Source: Kytococcus schroeteri
GTDB taxonomy: Bacteria > Actinomycetota > Actinomycetes > Actinomycetales > Dermatophilaceae
NCBI RefSeq assembly: GCF_042433515.1
Contig: NZ_JBHLVH010000006.1
Span: 1 to 64,000 of the forward strand
Length of the DNA stretch: 64,000 nt
Direction: 5' to 3'
In this document: positions 50,812-59,895 of the stretch, piece after piece
How the letters are laid out: each line of letters starts with the position of its first letter
Numbering within the stretch: the stretch's first letter is position 1
Made by a program: the position numbers and the translations under genes
Notes under the pieces: generated by a model
What the model was told of the DNA's origin: nothing
The model's database searches: none
Seen by the model: only the letters and a program-made list of their open reading frames with translations

Positions 50812-53800
50812 GCGCGACCCGACTGCTGCGCGGCAGCGCGCAGCACGCCGTTGCGCACCCGCATCGCCTCACGGCCCAGGTCACGGTGCAGGTCCAGGCT
50901 CGAGACCTGCTCCACGAGCCAGCCGGCCCGGCGCAGCTGCTCGGGCCAGACGCGCACGTGGGCGTCCACCTCGACGTCGCGGCGGGTCACCGGCTCGTCG
51001 AACAGGATGGTGGTGATCTCCGGACGGCGAGGACCCGGGGCGACGTGCAGCACCCAGCCCAGCAGGGCGTGGTGCACCGGGCGCACCACGAGGCCCTCGG
51101 CCCGCAGGCGGCGCACGAAGCGCGCGTGCAAAGGCGGCAGATCCGCATCGGCCACGGCCCTGCCACCCACCGGCGGGGCGTCGAACCAGCGGGTCAGCAG
51201 ACCACCGGCGGTGTCCGGGACGGAACGGGCGGCGCGCAGCTCGTCCTCCGACGAGCGGGTGACCACGAGGTCCAGGGCACGACGCGCCCGGCGCAGCACC
51301 GGCAGCACCAGCCGGTCGGTGCCCGGGGCGGCCACGACCTCGCCCAGCAGCTCGCCGTGCCCGTCGGCCAGCACCACCACCACGTCGGCCGTGGTGCGGA
51401 CGGCGCGACGCCACGGCAGCACGGTGACGTTGCCGCGCACGGCCGCCGTGTAGTGGTCGCCCTCCAGGTGCCGGTCGAGGCGCTGGCGCCACCAGGTGGC
51501 CTCGGCATCGGTGGGCGGGGTCACCAGCACCGACTGCGTGCCCGAGGGCTGCGCGAGGGCGCCACGGACGAGCTCCCAGACGGCCTGCGGCACGGACTCC
51601 TGCTCCACCACGTGGCGGGTGCGCACCGTCGACCGCAGCCCCGGCACCGCGGCCAGCGGCGTGCGGCCCGGAACCGGGGGCTCCAGGTCGGCCGAGAGGG
51701 GACGCCAGGCGGTGGCCAGCGCCAGCTGCGGCACGCGCCGTGCCAGGACGACCCAGGCGGACTCGCCCACGGCCGGGGCGGTCGGCTCGCCCGGGGTGCT
51801 CGGCTGCGGCTCGCGCGGGCGCGAGACCTCCGGGTCACCGAAGCCCACCAAGGTGCGGGCACGGCCCAGCGCGGCGGCCACGCGCGCCGGCGTGGTGCCC
51901 GTGAGGTCGTCCACGACCACCAGGTCCAGCCGCGCCGAGGCGGGCAGCGCGTCGGCCACCACCCACGGCGAGGCCACCACCACGGGGGTGAGCGCCCGCA
52001 TCACGTCCGGGGCGCGGCGCCACCACTCGGCCAGGCCCCACGGGCCGTCACGGCGTGCGGCCTCCAGCAGGGCGGCCGCACGGCGGGAGCGACCCAGCGC
52101 GACCCGGGCCGTGTGCACCCCCTGCGCCACGGCCTCCCGCGCGGCGGTGTGCGAGGCGGTGACGGCCTCCTCGAGCGCGGCCACGCCGGCCAGGGCGGAC
52201 TCGCGGTCGTGCGTGGTGAGCTCCGGGGTGGCGCGCTCCATCATCGCCAGCACGGCGCGGATCCACACGTGCTCCACCTCGGTGGCCACCCGCTCGGTGG
52301 GCACCGCACGGCGCGAGAACTCCCGCAACACCGGCTCCAGGCCCCGGCCGGCCAGCTCACGCCAGCGAGGCGAGACATCGGCCAGCACCGCGGCGCCCTC
52401 GGGGTGGGCGACGAGCCGCTGCATCCGCTGCTGCAGCGCGTCCAGGTCCGCCGCGGGGAGCTCCGCCCCCTCCTCGCCGGAGAGGTGCGTGCCGAACCAG
52501 ACCACGTCGTCGTAGACCGACTCGAAGCGCTCGGAGGCCGCCGTCAGCTCAGCGCCCAGCGGCTCCACGGGGGCGTCCGCGCGGCGGCCCGGCCACCCCG
52601 CCAGCCGGTGCCCGGTGCTCACCGCCTGGGCCACGGCCGCGGCCACGCCCTCCTGCGGGTCGGCACCGTGCTCCTGCAGCAGCTCGCGCACGTGGGCGCG
52701 GGTCCGGCGGGCCTGCAGCCCACCGAGCGGACGCGGCGCGCGACCACCGTGGGCGGCGGACCAGGCGTCGAGGTCCTCCTCGAACACGGCGGGCCCGAAG
52801 CGCTGCACGGTGAGCCGCACGGAGCGGGCCAGGCGCAGCAGGCGCAGCCCCTCCTCCAGCGAGCCGACCGGCGGCACCCCGAGGCTCTCAGCCACGGCGG
52901 CGAGGTCGTCGCGCACCTGCTGCAGGCGACCCTCGGCCAGGCCACGGGCCACCGCGGCCAGGCGCTGCGCCTCCGCCTCGTCGTCGGCGTGCACGCCGAA
53001 CCAGGCGTTCTCCCGCGCCCGCACCGACCACGCGCCCCGGCGGGCCAGGTCCGTGAGGTCGGCCTGCACACCCGGCAGGTCGGCCACGCTGATGCGCTGC
53101 ACCACCTCGTCGTCCAGCGGCACCACCACCGAGGGCGGCGTCGGCGTCCCCGCCAGGGCGGCCAGGCGCTGGTGCAGGTCGTGGACGCTCACGCCCCACG
53201 GCTGGCGCTTGTCGTGCACCGTGGCCGCGTGCCCCAGGTGCTGTGCCAGGGCCTCGTCGAGCGACGTCCGCGAGGGGTCCGCCGTGGACACCGGGGCCGG
53301 GTCGCCGCCCTCCACCAGGCGCTCCAGCGCGGCGGTGAGGGCGGCGTGCTGGGTGACCTCCTCGTCACGCGTGCGGGCCACCCCCCAGGCCACGGGCACC
53401 TCGGACTCGGCCCAGTTGTCGATGACGGCGGCCACCTGGCGGCGCACCGACGCGTCCGCCGCGGCCACCAGCACCGTGCGGCCGTGCGCCACGGCATCGG
53501 CCACGAGGGCCGAGCGCAGGCTGGTGCGGCCCGTGCCCGGGCGGGCCTCCACGAGGACGTCCTGCTCGGCGGCCACCAGGTCGAGCACCTGCAGCTGCAC
53601 GGCATCGAGCGGGCACACCACGTTGCGGGTCACCCCGGCCACGCGGGGCAGGTGCGGGGCCACCGGGTTGGTGTCACGGCCGCCGGTGGCCGCCGCCAGC
53701 TGGGTGACCAGGCGCGAGGGCGCGGCGGTGACCTCCGCCAGGTCGGCGATGCCGGCGTCCTTGGCGTGCGTGAGCGTGGCCAGGCGCTGCCCCGAGCGGA

Positions 53801-54395
53801 CCGTGAAGCCGGGCACGGCGCGGCAGAGCATCTCCAGGTGGCGCAGCAGCGGGTCGTCGGTGCGGGCGTGGAGGCGGTCGACCATCTCGGCGAGTACCAC
53901 CGGGTCGAGGTCCACGCCGTGGGAGACGCGCAGGAAGCGCAGTAGGGCCGGGTTCACCTCGGGGATGCCGGTGAGGGCGAACTCCACCTCGCTGCGCGCC
54001 GGGTCCACCACGGTGACCCGGGCCGGGCGAAGCACCACCGCGGCGGCCGGGGCGAGCGTTCCCGGGACGTCCCAGGTGGCGGTGCCGGAGGTGACGAAGC
54101 AGGTGGTCAGGCCCCAGTCGTCCTCCATCTCCTGCGCGCGCTCGGCGATGGCGAGGGCCGTGGCGAGGGCGCGGGCGCGCGGCCCGGGGGCGCGGACGAG
54201 GTCGCTGAGGAGCACCGGCTGGCCGGAGAGCAGCTTGGCCACGCCACCGGGGTGGGCGGCCACCAGGTCCAGGGACAGGCCCGGCCGCGGACCCCAGATG
54301 AGGCTGTTGCGCCCACCCGAGTCGGCGAGGGCGGACGACCACGCGGCGGACGTCGCGCGACCGACGGGGGTGGGGGACTGGGGCTCGGTGCTCAC
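50808..54395 (-). CDS. Degenerate SF1 helicase/AAA-like protein with REase-like C-terminus
   Basis: 1195 aa. The layout recalls AAA_11/12 helicase-nucleases: a P-loop-like site ARPGTGRTS (284-292) where the catalytic Lys is Arg290, a Walker B-like DLVVVDDL (D829, D830) lacking the usual Glu, and LVGFGDPEV as motif III. After a region rich in VVVVLADGHG and LVVTRSS-type motif VI remnants, the last 130 residues (FVRRLRAEGLVVRP, VEVDAHVRVWPEQLRRAGW) resemble the REase_MTES_1575/DUF559 nuclease fold without clear catalytic acids. TACCCT six bases before the GTG indicates leaderless expression. ATP hydrolysis is doubtful. Confidence 0.75.
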   Translation of the reverse strand: MSTEPQSPTPVGRATSAAWSSALADSGGRNSLIWGPRPGLSLDLVAAHPGGVAKLLSGQPVLLSDLVRAPGPRARALATALAIAERAQEMEDDWGLTTCFVTSGTATWDVPGTLAPAAAVVLRPARVTVVDPARSEVEFALTGIPEVNPALLRFLRVSHGVDLDPVVLAEMVDRLHARTDDPLLRHLEMLCRAVPGFTVRSGQRLATLTHAKDAGIADLAEVTAAPSRLVTQLAAATGGRDTNPVAPHLPRVAGVTRNVVCPLDAVQLQVLDLVAAEQDVLVEARPGTGRTSLRSALVADAVAHGRTVLVAAADASVRRQVAAVIDNWAESEVPVAWGVARTRDEEVTQHAALTAALERLVEGGDPAPVSTADPSRTSLDEALAQHLGHAATVHDKRQPWGVSVHDLHQRLAALAGTPTPPSVVVPLDDEVVQRISVADLPGVQADLTDLARRGAWSVRARENAWFGVHADDEAEAQRLAAVARGLAEGRLQQVRDDLAAVAESLGVPPVGSLEEGLRLLRLARSVRLTVQRFGPAVFEEDLDAWSAAHGGRAPRPLGGLQARRTRAHVRELLQEHGADPQEGVAAAVAQAVSTGHRLAGWPGRRADAPVEPLGAELTAASERFESVYDDVVWFGTHLSGEEGAELPAADLDALQQRMQRLVAHPEGAAVLADVSPRWRELAGRGLEPVLREFSRRAVPTERVATEVEHVWIRAVLAMMERATPELTTHDRESALAGVAALEEAVTASHTAAREAVAQGVHTARVALGRSRRAAALLEAARRDGPWGLAEWWRRAPDVMRALTPVVVASPWVVADALPASARLDLVVVDDLTGTTPARVAAALGRARTLVGFGDPEVSRPREPQPSTPGEPTAPAVGESAWVVLARRVPQLALATAWRPLSADLEPPVPGRTPLAAVPGLRSTVRTRHVVEQESVPQAVWELVRGALAQPSGTQSVLVTPPTDAEATWWRQRLDRHLEGDHYTAAVRGNVTVLPWRRAVRTTADVVVVLADGHGELLGEVVAAPGTDRLVLPVLRRARRALDLVVTRSSEDELRAARSVPDTAGGLLTRWFDAPPVGGRAVADADLPPLHARFVRRLRAEGLVVRPVHHALLGWVLHVAPGPRRPEITTILFDEPVTRRDVEVDAHVRVWPEQLRRAGWLVEQVSSLDLHRDLGREAMRVRNGVLRAAAQQSGRA

Positions 54396-54450
54396 AGGGG
54401 CAGGGTAGTTGCCCGCGGACCCGTAGACTGTGCGACCGCGCGACGCGCCC

Positions 54451-54522
54451 GCCCTCGTAGCTCAGGGGAAGAGCACTTCTCTCCTAAAGAAGGTGTCGCA
54501 GGTTCGAATCCTGCCGGGGGCA
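54451..54522 (+). tRNA. tRNA-Arg(CCT)
   Basis: 72 nt. Acceptor GCCCTCG pairs with CGGGGGC; the D arm is AGCTCAGGGGAAGAGC-like; the anticodon loop CTCCTAA gives CCT (reads AGG, arginine); the T arm contains GGTTCGAATCC. CCA is not encoded. A hairpin follows. Confidence 0.95.
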
Positions 54523-54528
54523 CACGCA

Positions 54529-54575
54529 CAGGACCCCGCTCCGACGGCCAGATCCGGCCGGGGAGCGGGGTCCTG
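54529..54575. terminator. Terminator after tRNA-Arg
   Basis: 14-bp perfect arms (CAGGACCCCGCTCC and complement), 6 bp after the tRNA. Confidence 0.75.
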
Positions 54576-54633
54576 CGCGTGGGGCGTGCGATCTCCGCGC
54601 GATCCGTGTGCCCCTGTCGTGCCCCAGGTGGCG

Positions 54634-55098
54634 TCAGTCGACCTCGGCCGCGAGCTTCTCCAGCGAGTCCTCGAGGGCCTCCTGCGGCACCAGCGGGAAG
54701 CCGACCTTCTGCAGCAGCGCCTCGTCGGTGACCTCGGACCAGTCGTAGGAGACGGTGACGAGGGTGGAGTCCGGGCCCTGGGCCTCGAGGGTCCACACCC
54801 ACTCCCAGCCGGGCGGCTCGGTGCCGGCCGGGGCGGTCTTCCAGGCCAGCGACTGGTTCTTGTTGTACCCGGTCACGTGGTTGTCGGTCTGGTACTCGCC
54901 GCCCATGTGGTCGCCCTCCATGTTCATGGTGAACACCTGGCCGACCTCGGTGATGCGGTCGCCGTGGCCGACCGAGCGGACGAAGCCCGAGCCGTCGAGC
55001 TTCACGTGGTTCTCCGGCAGGGAGAGCACGTCGAAGACCTCGGCGGTGGAGGCCGGGATCTCGCGCTGGGCACTGATGCGGGTGGGCTTGTCGTTCAT
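54634..55098 (-). CDS. SRPBCC-family protein (polyketide cyclase/START-like)
   Basis: 154 aa. GGAGG five bases before the ATG at 55098. ISAQREIPASTAEVFDVLSL starts the fold; DSTLVTVSYDWSEVTDEAL and the long final helix complete it. Members bind hydrophobic ligands; the ligand is unknown. It lies alone between the tRNA and the SbcC-like gene. Confidence 0.85.
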   Translation of the reverse strand: MNDKPTRISAQREIPASTAEVFDVLSLPENHVKLDGSGFVRSVGHGDRITEVGQVFTMNMEGDHMGGEYQTDNHVTGYNKNQSLAWKTAPAGTEPPGWEWVWTLEAQGPDSTLVTVSYDWSEVTDEALLQKVGFPLVPQEALEDSLEKLAAEVD

Positions 55099-55179
55099 GA
55101 GCACCTCCTGGGTGTCCGGTCCGGGCGCGTCCGGTGGAGCGGCGCCCGGCCCCGCCGGCGGCGGGATTCGCCCTCCACG

Positions 55180-57825
55180 CTAGTCCGTGACCCGACCGGT
55201 CGCAGCCGCGGCGGCCCGCAGGTCGTCGGTGTGCACCACGTGGGCGCCGGGGACCGCGTCGTAGCGGCCGGGCGTGCAGGTGAGCACGATGACCTGCGCG
55301 TCCTCCCCCGCCCTCCCGAGGGCACGACCCATGCTCCGTAGACGGTCCGGGTCGGTCCACCCCAGGGCGTCGTCGAGCACCACCGGGACGCCCTCACCGG
55401 GGTCCACCACACGGGCCACGGCCAGGCGGCTGAGAACCGCCAGCTGCTCCCGGGCGCCGGTGGAGAGGTCCGCCAGCGGGACCGGCACCCCGTCCACGGT
55501 GCGGGAGGTGATGGCGAGGTTCGGCGAGACGTCCACGGAGAAGCCGTCGCCGTGGACCACGGCGCCGAGCTCCTCGAGGGCCTCCCGGAAGGGCCGTACG
55601 TACGCTGCCTGGGCCTCGGCCCGACGGGCACGCAGGGTCTCCAGCAGCAGGCGCAGCGCGTCCGCCCGGGCCTGCACGCGGGCAAGGTCGGCCGCGAGGT
55701 GCTCCCGCTCCGCGCCGGCCCGGGCCAGGGCGTCCGCGCGGCCCTCCTTGCCGGCCTGCTTCACCATGCCCTCGGCCTGCTGGTGCTCGTCACGTGCCCG
55801 GCGGTGCCGCTCCTCGGCCCGCTCGGCGGCTACCCGGGCCGACTCCACGTCCTCCGGCGACACCGACCCGGCCGCCGCCAGCGCCGCACGCCGCTCGGTG
55901 ACCCGCTCCTCGGCCGACTCCAGCGCCTCCGCGGCCACCCTGACCGCAGCGGCCACCGCGTCGTCGTCGGCCACGCCGCGGGCCGCCGCGAGCCGATCGG
56001 CCACCCGGGCCGCAGCAGCGGTCGCGGCCTCGAGCTGCACCTCGGCACGCTCCGCCGCCGCCCGGCGGGTGGTCACAGCCTCCCGGGCCGCAGCCTCCCG
56101 GGCCCGCAGGGACTCCGCCGCGTGCCGGGCCGTCTCGTGGCCCTCCCGGGCCGCAGCCAGGGCCTCACGGGCGGCTGCGGGGTCCACCGGCTCCTCCGCG
56201 GCCTGCTCCACCTGGTGCGCGGCGTCGGCGGCCTCCGACCGCCACTCCTCCACCGTGCGTCCCTCGAGGGCGTCCGCCAGCTGGGCGTCCACGTCGTCGC
56301 GCTCGGCCCGCACCCGCTGCACCTCGAGGTGGCGACGGTGCGCCTCGGCCACGTCGCGCACCTCCACGGCGGCGAGCGCCTCCGCGAGCGTGCGCCGGGC
56401 GGACTCGACCTCGTCCTCTCCGGCCCCCTCGGGCGGCAGCACGTGCACCTGCACCCCGGAGACCTCCACCACGGTGGGCTGGGTGACCGGCTCCTCCCAG
56501 GGCCACTCGTCGGCCGGCAGCGCCCGGCCGCCCACGCTCACGGGGACGGCGGTGTCGCCCGCCACCCGGAGGCGGGGGCTGGCGGCGTCACGGCGCGCCG
56601 TGGCCAGGTGCAGCTGTTCCTGGGCCCCGGTGATGCGTTCCAGTGCGGCGTCGTCCACCACCTGCCCGGCGAGCGTCTCGGCGATCGTCTGCTGCCGGGC
56701 CCGCAGGGCGTCGAGCCGTTCCACGGTGCGCTGCAGGGAGGTCAGACCGGCCGCTGCCCGGGCCAGACCCTCGGCCGCCTCGGCGGCACGGACCCCGGAC
56801 CGCGCCTCGTCCTCGGCGGCCTCGGCCTCCTCCCGCTCACCGACGACCTCGGCGAGCGCCTCGTCGGCCTCCGCACGAGGACCGGACGCCGCCTCCTGGG
56901 CCTCCTGCGCGGCCGTCACGTCCGCCGTGGCCCGCTCGGCCTCGGCCACCAGCTCCTCGCGGGCCCCGGCATCGGCCACGGCACGCTCGTGCTCCCGTCC
57001 CGCCCGGCGCAGGGCCTCCTCGGCCTCGGCCACGGCACATCGCTCGGACTCGGTGTCGGCCCACCGCTTCTCCAGCTCGTCGCGGGTGCGCTGGGCAACC
57101 CGTCGCCGCTCGTCGGCGGCCTCCACCCGCTGGGCCAGGTCGGCGGCCCGCTGCACCTCGGACTCGATGGCGTCGACGGCGGCCTGCGCGGCCTCCTCCG
57201 CCGCCACCGCCTCGGCGTGCGCGTCCTGCAAACGCTTGAGCTCGCCGCGCGGCTGTCCCTTGGCCGTCCAGCACTCCCCGGCGTCGGCCTCCACACGCTC
57301 CAGCAGCGTGGCGGCCTCGCCCTGCTCGTCGGCCGCCTCACCACCGGACGCGGCGTCGAGCGCCGCGGCCAGGCGCTGCGAGCCGTCCAGGCCGGTGACC
57401 TCCAGCGGCCCCTCCTGGAGCAGCTGCAGCGCGCGGCGCAGCGTCTCGTCCCCGTGTTCGGCCAGCAGCCCGCTGACGTGGTTGTGGGCGTCGTCGCCGG
57501 TGAGGCGGCGCGCGCCCCCGACGGCCCGGAACTCGGTGCTCGGGCTGCGCAGCCACTGCTTGGTGTAGACGAAGCGCTCCGGCCCGATGGTCAGCTCGGC
57601 GCTCACCCGGGGGGCCACGTCGCGCCCCACCGGCTGGGAGTCCTTCACGTACTGCTTCCTGGCGGAGGCCTTCTCCGTCAGCAGCATGTCCAGGGCCTTG
57701 AGCATCGTGCTCTTGCCGGCCTCGTTGGGCCCCTCGAGCACGAGCACCCCGGCCTCCGGCACGTCCGCGAGCACGGCGTGCTCCACCCCTCGCAGGTCCT
57801 GCACCTCGATGCGGTGGATCCTCAT
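55180..57825 (-). CDS. SbcC/Rad50-like ATPase (YhaN type)
   Basis: 881 aa. Walker A EGPNEAGKST (31-40) near the N-terminus; about 600 residues of Ala/Glu-rich coiled coil with a central hinge-like break; then LSTGAREQLAVLSRLAVAR (ABC signature) and VPVVLDDALGWTD (Walker B). With the overlapping SbcD-like gene it would form a DNA-end-processing complex. The hinge has no CxxC zinc hook. Confidence 0.88.
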   Translation of the reverse strand: MRIHRIEVQDLRGVEHAVLADVPEAGVLVLEGPNEAGKSTMLKALDMLLTEKASARKQYVKDSQPVGRDVAPRVSAELTIGPERFVYTKQWLRSPSTEFRAVGGARRLTGDDAHNHVSGLLAEHGDETLRRALQLLQEGPLEVTGLDGSQRLAAALDAASGGEAADEQGEAATLLERVEADAGECWTAKGQPRGELKRLQDAHAEAVAAEEAAQAAVDAIESEVQRAADLAQRVEAADERRRVAQRTRDELEKRWADTESERCAVAEAEEALRRAGREHERAVADAGAREELVAEAERATADVTAAQEAQEAASGPRAEADEALAEVVGEREEAEAAEDEARSGVRAAEAAEGLARAAAGLTSLQRTVERLDALRARQQTIAETLAGQVVDDAALERITGAQEQLHLATARRDAASPRLRVAGDTAVPVSVGGRALPADEWPWEEPVTQPTVVEVSGVQVHVLPPEGAGEDEVESARRTLAEALAAVEVRDVAEAHRRHLEVQRVRAERDDVDAQLADALEGRTVEEWRSEAADAAHQVEQAAEEPVDPAAAREALAAAREGHETARHAAESLRAREAAAREAVTTRRAAAERAEVQLEAATAAAARVADRLAAARGVADDDAVAAAVRVAAEALESAEERVTERRAALAAAGSVSPEDVESARVAAERAEERHRRARDEHQQAEGMVKQAGKEGRADALARAGAEREHLAADLARVQARADALRLLLETLRARRAEAQAAYVRPFREALEELGAVVHGDGFSVDVSPNLAITSRTVDGVPVPLADLSTGAREQLAVLSRLAVARVVDPGEGVPVVLDDALGWTDPDRLRSMGRALGRAGEDAQVIVLTCTPGRYDAVPGAHVVHTDDLRAAAAATGRVTD

Positions 57826-58961
57826 GCCCGTGCTCCTCCCCGTGCGTAGCGGTACAGCAGGCGCAGCGCGTCCGAGGCAGCCACCGCGTCCCGACCGCCG
57901 GCCCCGGCGGTGTCCGTGAGGTCCTGCGCGGCGCGGGCCACGTAACCCCCGATGCCGATGTCCGCCAACTCCGCGTCGTCCGGCACCACCACCACGTCGG
58001 TGTGGCGGTCCCACGCGAAGGCCGCGGCGAAGGCGTCCTGCGCCCACTCCAGCAGCTCCTGCAGCGCGACGTCCTCGGTGAGCGTCAGCGTGCCAGTGAG
58101 GGCGTGCTTGAGCACCACGGTGGACTTGTTCTCCACGGCCTCCCACTCGGCCCGGAGCCGCGCCACGTCGTCGGCGGAGTCCACCTGCCGGGAGACCTGC
58201 AGCATCTGCCAGGTGCCCACGTGGACCACCTCGCAGGACGGCTGCTCCTCCCCCTGGCCCAGGTCCACCACGAGCACGTCCCCCACGTGCTCGTCGCGGA
58301 AGTCCGTCACCTCCACCGCACCCGAGTAGTGCACGCGCCCACTGGAGTCCGCCCACCGGGAGTGCCGGTCGCCGAGGGCCACCCAGTGCACGAGCCCCTC
58401 GTCGAGCGCCCGCCGCATGCGGGCGCCGTCGAGCGCCGAGACCCGGTGGCCCGGGTCGAGCTCCCGCAGCTGGCCGTGGGCGACGAGGACCCGCCGCACC
58501 CCGTCGGCCGGCGGGTCGAGGAGGTCGAGCACCTCGGCCACCACGTCGCGGTCCGGCTGGTTGGTGGTCAGCGGGACCCCCACCAGCTCCACCCCCTCGG
58601 CCACCGTCACGGGCTCGCTGTCGCGCAGCACGTGCACGTGCCCCAACCCGGCCCCGGTGAACACCTCCTGGTCGTAGATCGAGGCGGCGTCGAGCGCGTC
58701 GTGGTTGCCGGGCAGCAGGTAGACGTCCACCGGCACCTGCCGCAGCGCCTCCATGGCCCGTCGCACCGTGTCGCGCCCGAGCTGGTTGGAGTCGAAGACG
58801 TCCCCCGCCACCACCATGAACGCGCAGCCGTGCTCGGCCGCCACCTGCCCCGCCCGCACGACCGCGTCGTTGCGCGCCTGCGTGAAGCGCGCCTGATCGG
58901 CCTCGGAGAGCCAGCGCCGGGTCATGCCCCACTGCCAGTCGCTCGTCTGCAAGAACCTCAT
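57822..58961 (-). CDS. SbcD/Mre11-like nuclease (YhaO type)
   Basis: 379 aa. Phosphoesterase motifs: SDWQWG (the YhaO-type variant with Gln for the usual His), VVAGDVFDSN, LLPGNHDALD, LVAHGQL and ALGDRHSRW. It binds two metal ions and cuts DNA ends with the SbcC-like ATPase, whose start it overlaps (ATGA). TAGCCT six bases before the ATG suggests a leaderless operon. Confidence 0.88.
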   Translation of the reverse strand: MRFLQTSDWQWGMTRRWLSEADQARFTQARNDAVVRAGQVAAEHGCAFMVVAGDVFDSNQLGRDTVRRAMEALRQVPVDVYLLPGNHDALDAASIYDQEVFTGAGLGHVHVLRDSEPVTVAEGVELVGVPLTTNQPDRDVVAEVLDLLDPPADGVRRVLVAHGQLRELDPGHRVSALDGARMRRALDEGLVHWVALGDRHSRWADSSGRVHYSGAVEVTDFRDEHVGDVLVVDLGQGEEQPSCEVVHVGTWQMLQVSRQVDSADDVARLRAEWEAVENKSTVVLKHALTGTLTLTEDVALQELLEWAQDAFAAAFAWDRHTDVVVVPDDAELADIGIGGYVARAAQDLTDTAGAGGRDAVAASDALRLLYRYARGGARA

Positions 58962-59053
58962 GCCCGCAGGCTAGGGGGCACCCCCGACAACATCCCCCGG
59001 CCGTCCACAGGGCCGGCCCGATGCAGGGAACGTGCCCGGCGCCGAGACGCACC

Positions 59054-59482
59054 TCAGCCCGTCAGCGCCACGGACGCCTCGGCCGCCAGCCGCGCCGCCC
59101 CGGCTCCCAGCACCCAGGTGGCCAGCCCCAGCGCAGCGGCCACCGCCCGGTCCCCGGCCACCCACCGCCGGACCACCTGCAGCGTCAGCGTCGACCAGGT
59201 GCTCAGCGCCCCGGCCAGCCCACTGCCGAGCAGCCACCAGTCCCAGCCCAGCACGGGTCCGGACACCAGCGGTAACGGCGCGGACCCCGGGGCCGACGAC
59301 ACCAGCACCGTTCCCCCGGCCACCCAGCCCAGAAGCGCGCACGCCACGAGGTTGGCCACGAGCACGCCCACCTCGGCCACGGCCGGGACCCACCGCTGCG
59401 CCGCCCGGTCGGCCGCGTACCGCCCCACGGCACCCAGCGCGCCGCCCACGGCCACCCAGAGCAGCACCGTCACCGAGGGCAT
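59054..59482 (-). CDS. crcB: Fluoride exporter subunit CrcB (second gene)
   Basis: 142 aa, four hydrophobic segments. GGALGAVGRYAADRAAQ and SGLAGALSTWSTLTLQ are the Fluc motifs. The tandem crcB pair suggests a heterodimeric channel. The ATG overlaps the stop of the other crcB by one base. Confidence 0.88.
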   Translation of the reverse strand: MPSVTVLLWVAVGGALGAVGRYAADRAAQRWVPAVAEVGVLVANLVACALLGWVAGGTVLVSSAPGSAPLPLVSGPVLGWDWWLLGSGLAGALSTWSTLTLQVVRRWVAGDRAVAAALGLATWVLGAGAARLAAEASVALTG

Positions 59483-59868
59483 CAGCGCACCGCCGCCTCG
59501 CCACCGACGGCCCCCACACCGTCCTGCCCCCGCACGACCCGCCCCACGCGCACGCCCGCCCAGGCCAGCAGCACACCGACCGCCAGCAGGAGCGGCCCGG
59601 CCCAGAACCACGCCCACGACCCGGCCATGAGCAGCGCCCACCCGCTCACCGTGGTGAACCCGCCCAGCGCCCCGGTGCCCACCAGCACGAGCAGCCCCGG
59701 CCGCCGACCGGACCACACGGCATCGGCCAGACCCAGCAGGAAGGCCCCCACCAGGTTCACCACGAGCACGCCCACCGCGGACCCCCAGGCCTCCGAGAGC
59801 AGCACCCGGGCCACCGACCCGACCGCGCCACCGAGCACCACCAGCGCCCAGGGCCGCCACCCGGTCAC
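59482..59868 (-). CDS. crcB: Fluoride exporter subunit CrcB (first gene)
   Basis: 128 aa, four hydrophobic segments. GGAVGSVARVLLSE and GTGALGGFTTVSGW (the Phe-box and Thr of Fluc channels) are clear. The start is a GTG 27 bp after the CBS protein. No fluoride riboswitch was seen upstream. Confidence 0.88.
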   Translation of the reverse strand: MTGWRPWALVVLGGAVGSVARVLLSEAWGSAVGVLVVNLVGAFLLGLADAVWSGRRPGLLVLVGTGALGGFTTVSGWALLMAGSWAWFWAGPLLLAVGVLLAWAGVRVGRVVRGQDGVGAVGGEAAVR

Positions 59869-59895
59869 GGCACCACCACCGGAGCCACCCGGCCG

